A stretch of 64,000 nucleotides of DNA from Carex sylvatica (taxonomy: Eukaryota; Streptophyta; Magnoliopsida; Poales; Cyperaceae). The notes beneath the pieces were generated by a model. It worked only from the letters and a program-made list of their open reading frames with translations. It searched no databases and had not been told where the DNA came from. This document shows, piece after piece, positions 1 through 12,754 of the stretch. Position 1 is the first letter of the stretch. Each line of letters begins with the position of its first letter. A program made the translations under genes and the position numbers. The stretch lies in NCBI GenBank assembly GCA_964058845.1, contig CAXKVR010000238.1, positions 1 to 64,000 on the forward strand, given 5' to 3'.

Positions 1-622
1 GGACTGAACTAAATTATGTACAATGCTATCTAATCCGTTCACTTTACATCAAGAATCGTGCGATCAGCTATAATTCTAACTTCACACGAATCGTAATCAA
101 ATCAAACGGTTACAAGTAGAGGTGGACGGAATTTGGTCCGTTGCTAATTGGAAAACCTCTTTCGTTGCAGCTAAATTTACAAAATTGGACTTAAAAAAAT
201 AAATTTTGATTTTGATTTTTTTAAAAAAAGTAAAGTGTTTACTTCAAAAGGCAGCATGGACTGGTATAATAATGAATTCAGAATTAACGGAATTAGGTAC
301 AAGATCGGACTTTTGAAGTTTGACCTTGTTGAAATTTGACATCAGATTCAAAGTACGCCAACGCACATGCTTTAATTGTTTAGTACATTGAATTATTAGT
401 GAAATCTATACTTCATATAAAAGAAAATAGTTTTAAAATTTGCCGGCCATGTTATATATCGTATTAATTTTAAACAATAAATTTAAATTGTCAAAATTAA
501 TTACTTCATGATTGTTACCGGTGCTTTTTTTTAGGATCTTTTTTGTAAAAGTTGATGAAATCTGAAGGGTTTTGTAAATTTGCAGAATTTTCTTGTTCAA
601 AACTTGAAACTGATTTGCATAA
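1..622. other. AT-rich intergenic sequence
   Basis: No coding similarity, RNA gene or complete repeat is visible here. A short stretch near 123 reads TAGAGGTGG, which resembles one end of the hAT-like elements found elsewhere in the window, but no partner end was seen. Confidence 0.5.
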
Positions 623-932
623 GAGCATCTACATCACAGCAACTCAAAAGAGTTTATAAATAATTATTAACTATTTTTTAGAAATAAAGGTCTCTAAAGT
701 TTCTATCTCTCACTTTTCTGAAATCAATTTTATAATTTATATTAAGACATGTCAACAATAAATTAAAAATGAGAAACAATTTGAACCAATTATTTGACTA
801 ACATAGAGTTTGTAAACAGTTTCTTAATAAGAAATTTTACTTCATAGTTTTTAAATAAAAAACTATCTCACATCTCTGAAACTGAATTAAAAAACTGTAA
901 AAACTCTAATAATACTAGAGATGTAGTTGCTC
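623..932. mobile_element. Tourist/Harbinger-like MITE (310 bp)
   Basis: The element starts GAGCATCTACATC and ends GATGTAGTTGCTC, so the ends are inverted repeats with two mismatches. A TAA triplet flanks both sides (620-622 and 933-935), as expected for the 3-bp TWA target duplication of PIF/Harbinger elements. The interior is AT-rich and non-coding. An element of almost the same length (309 bp) with related ends lies in the last vicilin intron. Confidence 0.6.
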
Positions 933-1244
933 TAAGAGTTTAAATTAATAAGAGAAAAAAATACAAAGGATTCTCTGAAACTTTGTAAAATTCCCTCTGA
1001 AGGACTAAATTTGCATAAAATGTTAAATTAATACAAAGGAAAAAGAAAAGAAGAGAAGTTGCATAAAATCTTAAATTGCTGGGCCGAGACTTAGAATGAA
1101 ATTTTATAAATAAAATAAGTTTGAATTACAATGGGCCGAAATTAAAGAAAAGAAATTAGCCCTTCATGTCAAGATTTAAAATTATAATTAAAGCGAAATT
1201 TAGACATTTAATTAATTAAATCTTCCTGTGAAGAATGAAAATTA
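933..1244. other. AT-rich spacer
   Basis: Simple AT-rich sequence between the MITE and the glycosyltransferase relic. Nothing recognisable was found. Confidence 0.4.
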
Positions 1245-2085
1245 ATTGAGAGGCCTTGAATGAAAATAAATTGAGAGCCTCCTACTTGTATGGCATTATG
1301 TGCTACTGCTTTTGCTTTCAAATTCAAATCCATGAATTCCTTGACAACCTTAATTTGCAATCTCTTCTTTTGGAACAATTTCATCATTTCCCCTTTTGCC
1401 CTTTAAGCTCACACCCACCTTCCATTTCTCCACTATAAGCCGGCGATCGACATCTCGGTCGGAACAAATTGGGAATGTCAACATTGGTATACCAGCATAT
1501 ACTGCTTCAAGTGTCGAGTTCCAGCCACAATGTGTCAGAAACCCTCCAATAGAAGGATGGCGTAACACCTTTAGTTGCTCACACCATGGCACCACCAAAC
1601 CATCATCTTCTCCAACTATTTCTTGAATCAAAGAAGAATTATCACGGGCCATGCACCCATAAAAATTTAATAACCTGACTTGTAACCATACCATAGGCAA
1701 GTTCTTCTAACTGAGTTTGTGATACAGTTAGGAAGCTACCGAGCGAGATATATATATATATAAGACCGACTTCTTCGGTTGCTCATCAAGCCATGTCAGG
1801 TAGTAGTCTTGCTCTGGGTAATTTGATACAGTATTTAATTGTAAATATGGAATACAAGGTCCGATAGGGTAAACATGGCATGACAATTCTTGCTTTATTA
1901 AGTCAATTGTGTCTGATTCGAGCTCGTAAAATGTGGTGAAAAGAACACATTGTGGTTTCTTTACCCAAGGGAAATATTGAAGGATCTTCTTAATTCCATT
2001 GCTTCACTGTATGCAATGTATTAATAAAGCAAAATATAGGCCAGGAATATATTGCTCCAATGGCTCATCATTAAACTCTACAGTA
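1245..2085 (-). pseudogene. UGT87-like UDP-glycosyltransferase pseudogene (C-terminal half)
   Basis: Read on the minus strand, this resembles the second half of a plant family-1 UDP-glycosyltransferase, closest in my judgement to the UGT87 group. Recognisable pieces in order are an FTTFYELES segment (about 1950-1925), a VYPIGP segment (about 1875), a LGSFLTVSQ segment (about 1740), and the sugar-donor PSPG box from about 1590 to 1470, with WCEQLKVLRHPSIGGF and THCGWNSTLEA. The gene is dead. A (TA)n run near 1750 has expanded inside the codons before LGSF, a frameshift and stop fall just after KEEIAN near 1350, and a stop lies near 2010. The N-terminal acceptor-binding half is absent. The family normally has about 450 residues, of which roughly 250 are recognisable. 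Confidence 0.85.
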
Positions 2086-2445
2086 AAAAACAACTCATTT
2101 ACATTTACTAAACAAAATATAAAAGTAATGTCATTATGTTAATTTCAAAGAAAAAATTACCCTTAAATTTTCGTCTTTTTTTCTTCATTGTTTATTTCTT
2201 TCCTTCTTTGTCACATGACTGTTGAAGTAAAATGCATGGACCTCTTTAATATTTGTGAAGATTCTGATCAAAAATTTGGATCTAAACAAAAATATTATGT
2301 TACATTAGGTGATATTAATTCACAGAGAATTTAGGGGTGCAAAGAGATCAAATACATATCAAACAGTCATAAAATTATATTTGTATAATTGTATTCCTTT
2401 ATATTTTTCGGATACAAACAGTGGCAAAGTCACTGAATGAAGTCA
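2086..2445. other. AT-rich spacer
   Basis: Separates the UGT relic from the CACTA element. No further glycosyltransferase homology was seen towards the missing N-terminus. Confidence 0.4.
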
Positions 2446-4042
2446 CACTAGTGGAAAAACTGAAATTAGAATTGGTTATTTATGTACATTAGGATGGGAA
2501 TTTAACCATGATCAAGGCGATACTAATACCACACTAATTTGGATCGGTTAAAGAACCGATCCTAAAAATTTGAATTAGGATCGATTGTTTCAAATAACTG
2601 ATCATAATAATACTAATTAGGATCGGTTTTTTAAAACAACCAATCCTAATTTTTTTTTTATGTTGGCTCTGCCAAAAAAAAAGAATTAGGATCGGTTATT
2701 TGAAACAACCGATCCTATTTTTTTTTTGCAGAACCAACATTAAAAAAAAAAATTAGGATCAGTTTTTTAAAATCATCGATCATAATAGTACTATTAAGAT
2801 CGGTTTTTTGAAACAAACGATTCTTATTTTTTTTATTTTTTTTTCCAGAACCAACATTTTGTGAATCCATATATAATGCATTATATATTATAACAAGAAA
2901 TTTAAATCTAAAAAAATTAATTAACAAACATACAAGTGACTAATTGAGCTATTTCTTCAATTAACACACATTTATGCAATATACACATTTATGCAATTAA
3001 TGTAAAATATAACAATAAAAAAATAATAATTACCTCTGTTGCAATTACATCACTTGATATTAGAAAAGACCCGAAAAACAAAAAAAAGGTAACAATTAGA
3101 TGAAAAAGTATTTTCCAATAAAAATACAAAAAAAATGTGTTTTAAAAATATAATAATGAGAAAATTAAATAAAGCTAATACCATAATAGTTGATCGACCG
3201 GATGATTAAGTAACTTGAGCGAAATGTTCTCAAGACTGTAAAACAATATACAAACGCCATTAATTAATTTTTGAAACAATAATAAAAATTAAAAACTGAC
3301 ACAATTGAGCCGGAGATGCGAGAGGCTCGGCTCTGAGAGGGAGAGACACGGAGGTCTGAAGATTTGAGAGAGTGAGAGACGGAGACACAGAGAGAGAGAC
3401 ACGGAGGTCTGAGGATTTGAGAGAGAGAGACGGAGACACAGAGAGAGACGCTAAGTTGAAAATGAGAGGCGCGAAATGAAAATAAGAACATTAAGCAGGT
3501 TATATAGAGAGTTATCAGGATCGGTTATTTATTGAACGAATCATAATAGTATTGAGACTCAAATTTTTTGACTAAGTACAGATGCGTGAAACAAAAATAA
3601 ACTATAGCGCCAAATTAGCATTAGGATCGGTTGTTTCAAAAAACCGATCCTAATAGTACTATTAGGATCGGTTTTTTGAAACAACCGATCCTAATTCTTT
3701 TTTCTTTTTTATTTGCAGAACCAACATTACAAAAAAAAATTAGGTTCGGTTGTTTCAAAAAACTGATCCTAATAATACTATTAGGATCGGTTATTTTGAA
3801 CAACCGATCCTAATTTTTTTTTTTTTTTGCAGAACCAACATTTTGTGAATCCATATTATAATGCATTAGGATTAGTTATTATAAACAAACGATCCTAATA
3901 GTGCATATATTAGGATCGGTTCACTAAAAATACCGATCTAAATAGTTTTTAGGATCAATGTTTTTTGAAAAAATCGATCTAGGTAGGTATTAGTATCGGT
4001 GGTTTACTATAGTCGATCCTAATTTCAATTGTTCCACTAGTG
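2446..4042. mobile_element. Non-autonomous CACTA (En/Spm-like) element, 1.6 kb
   Basis: The element begins CACTAGTGGAA and ends TTCCACTAGTG, a perfect inverted repeat with the diagnostic CACTA terminus. A 3-bp target duplication, TCA, flanks it at 2443-2445 and 4043-4045. Both subterminal regions carry many copies of a GGATCGGTT / AACCGATCC motif, often as facing pairs, which is the usual layout of CACTA transposase-binding regions. The middle has a GA-rich stretch (about 3300-3490) like that in the 3.3-kb CACTA at 24732. No transposase coding sequence is left. Confidence 0.9.
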
Positions 4043-5174
4043 TCATTTGATTTGATTTTATTTTTTCCAATTTTTTCGCGCTATTACTATATTTTATATA
4101 TAGTTTAAAGTAAAATATAATGAATATTGTAAATCTACCTCACTCACAGTAACAAAATTTTATATATTTTTTAACATCAACAATTTTGTAAACAATTTCA
4201 AAAACATTTATCATGAATTCTTATTAAACAAATTATGTATAAATATTTTTTAATTAGCAAATTTAAACACAGATGCCAATCCGTGTCGTGTCGATATTCA
4301 TGTTCTGTTCGATCTCAAATACTATTTGGTACAACGCAGCACAACACTTTTATTTTTAAGATGTACCGGCACACCATAACACGTGTCCAATACGGATCGA
4401 TGGACACGGCACCCTAAAGACAACAAGCTAGACACATATATATAAAATACACTGCACTAGCTAAGCTGCCATTGAGAATATATTAAAGTGAGTCTTAATT
4501 AGTTCATTTCTTTTACCTGCTATGGAATCAGTTGTGGGCACATGCACCGGCAGCATGCGGTAATTATCCAGAGCACGGAAGAAGCAAGCCGCCATGGGAA
4601 ACAAGGAGCAAACCGGTATGCTCCTGTTCTCCAGAAGCGGAACTAGGATTTAAATTTGAAGGTTTGAAATTTTTGTGCTCTTTTTTTAGAGTGCTAATCG
4701 GTATACATCTGTAAAATATTTATAAAATACTCAAAACTTCTGATTTTATGGGGTGCCTGCCCCCCTGCAATTTTTTAGTTTCGCCCTGCTGTTTTCAACC
4801 TCTACAATCCAAGACAAGTACATGTCAGCGACAAAATAGACATACCGCCTATATAACGCAATAAATATTATTTTAAAAAAAATATTTTTACTAGTAATGT
4901 TGACCTACTTTGGTGTTAATTATAAGCAGAAAGAATGTATTCCTCCAGTAATAATTAGTAGATTTTGAGTGTGTAGATAAGGTTCAGTCTCTCTCTCTCT
5001 CCGACTCCAAGTGAAATTAAATTACTTGGGGAAAATAAGTGTGTACGGGTTTTGACACGTTGGTTGACGTCATTTACACGTGTCTCATATTAATGCTGTT
5101 CACATTTTGGTTGACCACGGTGTGCATTTAATACATGGATTTCTCATCTGAAATGAATCGAGTTTGACCTAGGG
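4043..5174. other. Intergenic sequence without recognised genes
   Basis: AT-rich. The stretch at about 4260-4410 repeats short GTGTC/GACAC motifs and looks like old degenerate repeat DNA, but no element ends could be set. The open frame near 4532-4714 has no family resemblance. Confidence 0.4.
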
Positions 5175-5654
5175 TAGGGGTGTTCATTAGCTCCGGTTTA
5201 GTCGAATCAAATTGAATTAGTTTGAATTAAATAGTTCAGTTTTTTTGATTTAATAGTTTTGTTCAGTTTGCTTTTTAAAATTGAATTATAATTTCGGTTT
5301 GAAATTTTTTAAAAATTGAAATAATCAAACTGATCAAATTTTTATATATTATTAATTTGATTTGAACTGCTTCGATTTATTTCTTAATACTCCGGTTTAT
5401 TTCTTAATTAATTGATTTAAATACTTCGATTTATTTCTTAATATCCCAGTTTATTATAAATCAATTGTTTTAAAGAAAAAATAATATATTTCAATTTGAA
5501 TCGAACAAACCGATAAAATCAAAATAAAACTTTGGTTTGGTTTGGTTGTAATGCTAAATCAGTTTGATTCAGTTCTATTTTTGAAATCAAATTATAACTT
5601 TGGTTTGCCTAGTTCGGTTCGATTTCAACCGAACTGAATCGATGAACACTCCTA
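5175..5654. mobile_element. hAT-like non-autonomous element, degenerate-repeat interior
   Basis: The ends are TAGGGGTGTTCAT and ATGAACACTCCTA, inverted repeats with one mismatch. The flanking octamers ACCTAGGG (5167-5174) and ACCAGAGG (5655-5662) agree at five of eight positions, compatible with a decayed 8-bp hAT target duplication. The interior is built of imperfect CGGTTTGGTTTG-like and TTCGATTTATTTC-like units rather than unique sequence. Confidence 0.6.
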
Positions 5655-6824
5655 ACCAGAGGTGTATTATATATATCAAAGAATAAAAAGAAAAAAAATA
5701 TATTTTATTACATATGTTCAAGTTCAGTAAATATAAAACCTTAATGAATATCTAAAACAATGCTCATCACTGTGTCATAAAAAAAGTCGTAAATTACTAA
5801 GGCATGAGTAAACAACATAGCATCTGAAAACATCATGCATCATAACAAATGCAAGCTTAATACATGTGTATTATTCTTTAAAATACATGCAACACATTTA
5901 TGGAATCTAAATATATGTATGCTTTGACATTGCAAAACCATTTGCAAGAACAAAGAGAAGATATTAAGTAGCTTAATTTTTTCAACAACTTTATTAGTTA
6001 AGCTGGATGCATATATGCACGCCATAAAATCAAAATTTTGTAGAATAATATATATTTTTAATAACACGAAACGTATTTTCATAAATTTTATACTATTTAA
6101 TATGTAAAAAATATTGAAATCTAACTAAAGTATTCTTCAACATTTTTTAAATGCATAACATGTAACATATGATAGTACTGTGTTTAAATCCTATGATAAT
6201 TAATTATAATAAATTTGTCTATTTTGATATAGTTCTTAAACTCAAGTATCACTAACAATTTTCTTAACTTTTGTCGAAAATAAATACGAATCAAACTTTT
6301 GTTCAATTTATTATTTACTCCATGAATTCATAAAAAAGAAGAAGAAATTTGGTGGTTTAACAACAGAATGGTAGACCAAGTTCTTGCATTAGGAAAACCA
6401 AAACTAATACATGCAACTGATGCTATTATGACATTATCAAACTGCCATATTCAAATACACTGAATACAATAAAATCTGACACATGACAAGTCATGCAAAA
6501 CAGACTCTCACATGTCACCATCCCTTTGACTGATTATGCAATTATGTCACCTCAAATTCTCTGCTTGACCCAAATTGAGGAGTTTAGGCATTCTCTCCTT
6601 CCAATCGTTTTCAGTAGAAGGAATATATACCAAATTTCTTAAATTTTCTTTCTTGACAGCTAACATGAAGAAAAATTACCTTTCACAAAAGTATACCTTA
6701 AAATTTTACTATGCTTAACCTGTCTTACCAGTGGTATCAGAAAATTCCTTCCTCATTAAACCATGTCATTTTTCCTAGAAGACAACTCAACAAACCTTAT
6801 CTGTCAGTAAAGTTGATTTATATT
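5655..6824. other. AT-rich intergenic sequence
   Basis: No gene or complete repeat was recognised in this stretch. Confidence 0.4.
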
Positions 6825-7240
6825 AAGAACTAGGTGTTCTTAAGTTCAGCAAGTTTCTTGATAAACTCAAGTACAAAACTTATGAAAACGGTGTTAAACG
6901 ATGAATCTAAACTATTAAAATCCGTGTACTTTACGAGTAATGTGTTTACATGTAAAAAAAAAAAAAATTTGAAATTTAATTTGCATAGAGTTATGTGGTC
7001 AAATAACATTCAAAAAATGAATGCATTAAAATTAATTTATTAACCTTTTAATTTTGACCGCATGACTTTATACTAAATTAAATTGAATGTTTAAAAGTTT
7101 CACATTTAGATGCATCACTCGTAAAATAAGTGTGTTTCAACGGTCCAAATTTATTATTTGAAACTATTTTGATAAATTTTAAAATTGAGTTAACCAAAGA
7201 GCTTAGTGAACTTAAGAACACCTTAGTTCTACTCATCATT
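6825..7240. mobile_element. Fold-back MITE, sibling of the element at 44629
   Basis: The left end reads AACTAGGTGTTCTTAAGTTC and the right end is its near inverse (GAACTTAAGAACACCTTAGTT). The same ends, with a clear 9-bp target duplication, occur at 44629-45029, so this is a second, older Mutator-like copy. Its own target duplication is no longer clear and its limits are approximate. Confidence 0.6.
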
Positions 7241-8395
7241 TGCATGCATGGGCAAACTAACCTAAAATTAAAATATAGAATTTCAAAAAGGACCATAATT
7301 TTTAATTGGGCCAACCCATTGTGAAATTGCATCAATCATGTCCATTGGACGTTAAAAAGGCCCATAATTTATTAGGCCGAAAGACCATTTAGCAAAGGGG
7401 GCTCTCAGATAAGCATCAAACCAATCCGGTGTCAATCCGGATTTTAAAAAAAATAAAAAATTGCTCGTACAAATCTTAAATCAGATTGAGCAGTTCTAAA
7501 CAGACAACAGACTGAATTTAGTCCGATATTGAACTGGACTCAGCTCACTCGGCTCGCTCAATTGCTTATGCAAGCCGATCACGAACCGGACCTAGCTCGT
7601 GATGAGTCAGCTCATTGCCACTCTAGATGCGTGTTGTGTATATATAATATGCATGTTAATTTGAAATGAGGTAGCAGTACCCCGCAATTTCATTCATCAC
7701 TCAATTCATAATTAAATTTTAAAAAAATATCAATTTTTGGAAACAAGATCCATTAGTATTCTTCTTGATATATGGATTAATATTTGATCTCATTGGAGAG
7801 AAGCTATTAAGATCGAATTATTGATATTCATAATTTATCAAATGATGGTTCTGTCTCATTGACTTCTATCTAATGGGGTTAACCTCGCGGATACTGTACC
7901 AATGATATCGAATCAATGATTCGATCCCAATACTTTTCATCGTTGATTCAATCCTAATACTTTCCACAAGTTGCAGTGTATATTCGTAAAGAAAATCAGA
8001 AAATAATTAAAACCGAACATTAATTGGTCCCAAAAAATACTACATTTGATTTAATTGCTCAACCCTCGAGCTTTTGAAACCAGTTCATAAATTTGACAAT
8101 TTGGTTGGAAATAATTAACTGAGCTCGATCATGTGATTCCACAATATGGAATTGCCAGCATCTAGGAAAACAGAACTTCATTTGTAAGTGCAAACCAGTA
8201 ACCACAAAAATTTCACTGAAATGCTTCTCATATAAAGCATTTTTTACAGCAAAAGAAAAAGAAAAAACGGACAGACACAAAATGGGATGAAACCAAGAGC
8301 ACATGTATACTCACAAATTTGTTGCTAGCTAAGATATACCAAGAGCTTATAATATTAATTATAGACATTAGTTAGATATATAAGAGAAGAGCTCC
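7241..8395. other. Intergenic sequence with a hAT-like end fragment
   Basis: Between about 7400 and 7625 the sequence repeats GCTCACTCGGCTCGCTC-like units and ends TTGCCACTCTA, which resembles the right end of the hAT-like elements at 22442 and 5175. No matching left end was found, so it is probably truncated. The remainder up to the aldo-keto reductase stop codon is AT-rich with no gene. Confidence 0.4.
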
Positions 8396-11088
8396 TTATA
8401 TTTCTCCATCCCAGAAATCCTCAACAGTCTTGTAGAAACTTTGGGGACCAACAAATAACTCTCCCCTAAGCAACCTAACCTGCTTATCAAAATAGCTAGG
8501 GAATTCATTAAAACCAATATTTTTGTATCAGTTCTCTTGTGTTGGCTTCATTTTGTAAGAGCAAGGCTATCATACTATTCATACCGCGGAATATTGGTCT
8601 GTATTATAGATCAATATCTTTGTTTTTGGAGTTCAAATAGTTGATATCTTTGATCCTCATTTTCTTCAAAAAACAAAATAGTCAATCTCAGCCGTTTAAG
8701 ATGATCTCCATATGAAAATGTACTTGCTCACTAAATTTTACATTTTTTTGGATTTTTTAGACAGGAAAAAAAAATCAGTACTTTTGAATGGTCTAGAAAT
8801 TTTAGATCAAGTGATTTTCTACCAATCTAACAAAATTGTAAAAAAAAGTAAAAAATGTAAATATTGATCGACGAGTTAATTTTCATATGGAGATTGTGTT
8901 GAACAGTTTAGATAGACTGTTATAGACTTTGAAAACGGTAATATTAATCCATAGTATGCACCAATCCGCACTCTGCATAATAAATTTACTCATCATATAT
9001 AGCCTCACTCTTTTAGTAATAAATTTTCTGAAGAATATTATATAAATAACAGTCATCACTATTCACTTGCCTGTTCAATTTTGAAGAATTCTGCAAAGAG
9101 GTCATCGGGAATAGACCAACCAAAGAGGTCGAAATTTTGTTTGATCCTTGCTTCGTTTGTGCTTTTCGGGAGTACGCTATGGCCTGATTGGATACCCCAG
9201 CGCAGGGCAACTTGCGCTGGAGTTTTTCCTAATTTCTCAGCAACTGAGACAATTATTGGGTGCCCGAGAATATTATTGTTCTTTATCCATGCTGTCCCAG
9301 GAGAACCAAGCGGGGAATATGCCTGTTCAAACACCAGGAGCATTGAGAAATAAGCAACATCGATCAAATGATAAGAAAGAATCAAAATTCTGAAATTCTG
9401 AAATTCTGAACCCAATTTAAGTATATTACTAGCTTCATGAAGTAACAAAATAAGTGCCTGCCAAGGAAACACGCCATTATTTTCTATAATTAAGGCAATG
9501 GTGCAAATCCATGATCATGTAAGCAATTTTGCAATAATAATAATACACACGCCCTTTTTGATAACATTCCATAAAAGATATCACTGCAAACAACCACAGA
9601 CCACCACAAACTACCAGTACCTCTTCTCAAGGAATGAAATAAAAGGTAGGACTTGTTACAAATTTTGATATGAAATATTGTTCCAGACTTGGGTTTTGTA
9701 GTACGATCTAAACAAAATACAACATATATAATAGATACGGGAAAAGACTTACAGAGAGATGAACACCCTTGGACAGGCACAGAGCATGTAGCTTCTCCTG
9801 TTGCCAGATAGGGTGGCACTCAACCTGATCTACAGCTGGCGGGACCCGTGCCACAGATAGCAAATCCTCCAGTTTCTTGGAAGAAAAATTGCTCACACCG
9901 ATTGCACGTGCTATACCGGAATCATACAACTTCTCCATTGCCCTCCATGTGGCGGGTATATCTGGGTTAACAAAGTTTTCAGGGCTCATGCTGCTGCCCT
10001 TCTTGAGCCGAAATGGTCCGTGGATCTTCAATAATGAAAATTGACATGGTCAGAAAAAGTATTCAATCAAATGGATTAAATTTAAAAGGACAATTGGTGG
10101 CAGCATTTCAAATTCGAAAAACATCTCGAAAAAATTCCTCGATTTTCATGTGTGCCTCCACGTGACGGGTATATCTGGGTCGACATAGTTTTCTGGGCTG
10201 GTTCTAAGTTCCCTTCTTGATCCGACATGGCTAGTAGTGGATCTTCATTTGAAAGCATCAACTTACTTAAAGGTCTTTAGAGGGACAAATATTTGACACA
10301 AAATATTAATATTAATAAATATCATTTTAATTTAAAGACTGCAGTGCCATACTGGCATGACCATTTTTTTTTATTGATTTACAAAAGCAAGAATTTAGAA
10401 ATATACAAGGTAAAGATCGACATAGTCAAGTTGCAAGTTGAAGAGCGTTTGATCAAGTGCCTCTGGCACATCTTCTGGGGCATGGTGATCATTCCTGCAT
10501 ACATCAAAATAAATTTGAAGCAATATTCTTGCAACAGGATCATATGTATATTTCTTAAAAATTTTAAGATTTTTTTTCTTACCATAGTTTGGAGGTGATG
10601 AACAGATCTTCACGCTTGACTATGCCCTCATCAAACAGTTTCTTCAGAGAAGCACCTACCTGAGAAGTTAAGATTCATTCACTGGAAACACAAACAAGAA
10701 AGATAGTAACTTAAAATTTGACACAAATTTGTTTACCTCTTTCTCATTTCCATATATACTAGCACAATCAAGATGCCGGTAGCCAGCCTACATAGAACAA
10801 TGGAATATGAAATTTATGATCAAAACATCCTAATCTAAGAACAGGTTTTCTTTGTATTGATCGAGGGAAGTACGATTCGACCAATAGATATAAACTGGAG
10901 TTCTGACTTGTGTGTGCGTAAGTACGTGCGTGGGTGTGTATGTGTGTGATAGAGAGAAACAGAAACACCTTGACGGCGGTGAAAACAGCGTCTCCTACTA
11001 AACCAGGCGCAGCTTGAAATGTACCGATGGCAACCGACGGGATCTTGCCACCAGTATTAAGTGTGAAATAAGAGTCATGAGATACCAT
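8396..11088 (-). CDS. Aldo-keto reductase, AKR4C-like, six exons, 314 aa
   Basis: NADPH-dependent cytosolic reductase of aldehydes and ketones. Exons in transcript order: 11088-10969, 10787-10737, 10659-10583, 10494-10407, 10025-9753, 9322-9071 and 8479-8396 (seven coding segments if the short 51-nt and 77-nt exons are counted separately). All phases agree and give 314 residues, the usual family length. Catalytic tetrad: D47 and Y52 ([11 protein letters not shown]), K81 (TSKLW) and H114 (LIHGPF, where most relatives have HWP). The NADPH-site stretch VLPKSTN and the C-terminal WDGEI tail are present. The start is the first Met giving a normal N-terminus ([11 protein letters not shown]). The last intron appears to use a GC donor (CAG|GCAAGT at 9071/9070), because the nearby GT would cause a frameshift to a stop. 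The exact substrate cannot be told from sequence. Confidence 0.9.
8560..9012. repeat. MITE in the last AKR intron
   Basis: The ends (GCAAGGCTATCATACTATTCAT on the left; TAGCCTCACTC on the right) and the core (AGATCAATATC, TTCTACCAATCTA) match the MITE family that also sits in the vicilin introns and in the first intron of the plus-strand LTPG gene. The limits are approximate. Confidence 0.5.
10150..10242 (-). pseudogene. Relic copy of AKR exon 4 inside intron 4
   Basis: About 93 bases here match the first third of the 273-nt coding exon at 9753-10025, including its acceptor (GAAG|ATCCAC) and the AACCCAGATATACCC-like stretch. The copy has an in-frame stop four codons in (ATC CAC TAC TAG) and lacks the rest of the exon, so it is a decayed partial exon duplication lying about 120 bp upstream of the functional exon in transcript order. 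Confidence 0.75.
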
Positions 11089-11338
11089 TTTTAATTGCTT
11101 GTTACAAAAGAGAGAAGTTCCAAATGACGAAAAATTAGAGGGAGACGACAGAAATCTAGCAAGAGGCAACCGAGATTGGTAGCAAATCAAAATCAATAAA
11201 GTGAGAGAACACCAACCGGAATTTATTTTAAACTGGAGATTTAATGTGGTTAAAAGATCCAAAGCACGCAAAGACATCACTATGTCGTCAGTGCTCATCA
11301 GCTCATGTGACATTTCGAGAGAGCACAAAACTCTCTTC

Positions 11339-11354
11339 TTTATATATATATATA
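11339..11354 (-). promoter_or_regulatory. Candidate TATA box of the AKR gene
   Basis: On the minus strand the sequence reads TATATATATATAAAG about 250 bp upstream of the AKR start codon, followed by a leader of ordinary length. It could also be a plain (TA)n tract. Confidence 0.4.
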
Positions 11355-11610
11355 ATCTGTTAATGTTAATTTTAACTAAGGAAGCTGTACGGTGCACTTG
11401 TTACTGTTGGTAACTTATGAATTAATAGTTGGATTATTATATTCGATGTATTTGTTCATGATTTAAATGATGTATATTATTTTGTTCTTTGAGTATTATT
11501 ATTTATGGATAATTTGAGCTGATTACTCGAAATTTCAAATTCCGTAATTAAAAGATGTAATTATTCTAAATTATCTTAAACGTTGGTAATAATTCTATAT
11601 ATAGAGAGAG

Positions 11611-12027
11611 GGGTTGGCTAAGCTCAAAACGTTTGTTTCTAGCTTCCGGAATAAACGATTTGATTTTTCAATTTTTAAAGTCTAAATAGTCGATTCAAAC
11701 TGTTAGATGTTCAATCTATATTAAAATGTGCTTGGAGACAAAATTTATATTTTTTGGTTTTTTTTTACTATTTATTAAGATGGTTTGAAAATTACTTTTT
11801 TTAATGGTGCATAAATTTTATAAAATCAACAATTTTCAAATCATCAATTTTCAAATCATCTTAATAAATAATAAAAAAATTACAAAAAATATAAAATTTG
11901 ATATCCAAGCACATTTTAATATAGATTGAACATCTAATGTTTGGATCAACTATTTGAACTTTAAAAATTAGAAAATCAAATCATTTGTTCCGTGAGATAG
12001 GAACAAACGTTTTGAGCTTAACCAACC
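11611..12027. mobile_element. Fold-back MITE flanked by TA-rich sequence
   Basis: Left end GGGTTGGCTAAGCTCAAAAC; right end GTTTTGAGCTTAACCAACC; inverted repeats. The interior shares the core found in all neighbouring MITEs (AATGTGCTTGGAGACAAAATTT and TTTTTACTATTTATTAAG). CTATATATAG and TATAAATATATA flank it. Confidence 0.65.
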
Positions 12028-12754
12028 TATAAATATATACTTCAATTAATTGTGATCCTTATTCTTCGGTTATTTGGGCTTTGAATCACGTGATTTATAA
12101 TCCAATGTACAAAGAAGACTATACATTGCAATGCACCATAGCCCATCTCTCTTTATATATATATATATTGTTTGAAGTGATCCTTGTCCTTCGGTTCATT
12201 TGGAAAAAATAAATTAAAAATCCTAAAAATGTTGTAAAAATCGGAAAAATATTTTAAAGGGAAGGAAAATGTTGAAACATTTATTCGAAATGAATATTAT
12301 TTTATTGGAAGTTGAGAGTATATCATGATTATCAAATTTGTCCTCTTTTCTATGAAAAGAAAAATATAGGCGGTGCATCTATGACATTTCGAATACTGTA
12401 CATGATCTTCAAAGGCATTCCATTATATATATACTTCTGGCCAATTTTTTCTCACTACTGCCACCTAAAGTAACCCAACTTTTTTTCTGGACCGTCCGAT
12501 TTGTATCTAGTCCGAGGTGGAGCGCATGGGGTCCTTTTAATCATATGATCCGATTCGAATCTGACGGTTCAAATATAAACTAAAAAATTGGGTTACTTTA
12601 GGAGATCCCAAATCTCAAGAAACCAAGCATTCACATGGAGGGAATATTATGACTAAATTAATTAATCTGTTAGTCACCTCTCGACGTGGATCCAAGGGGG
12701 ATTCATTTTATTTTGTTTAATTAATTAATTCAGTTGATCTCTTGATATTTATTT
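12028..12754. other. Intergenic sequence
   Basis: AT-rich with one (TA)n run near 12157. No gene and no complete element was seen. Confidence 0.4.
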
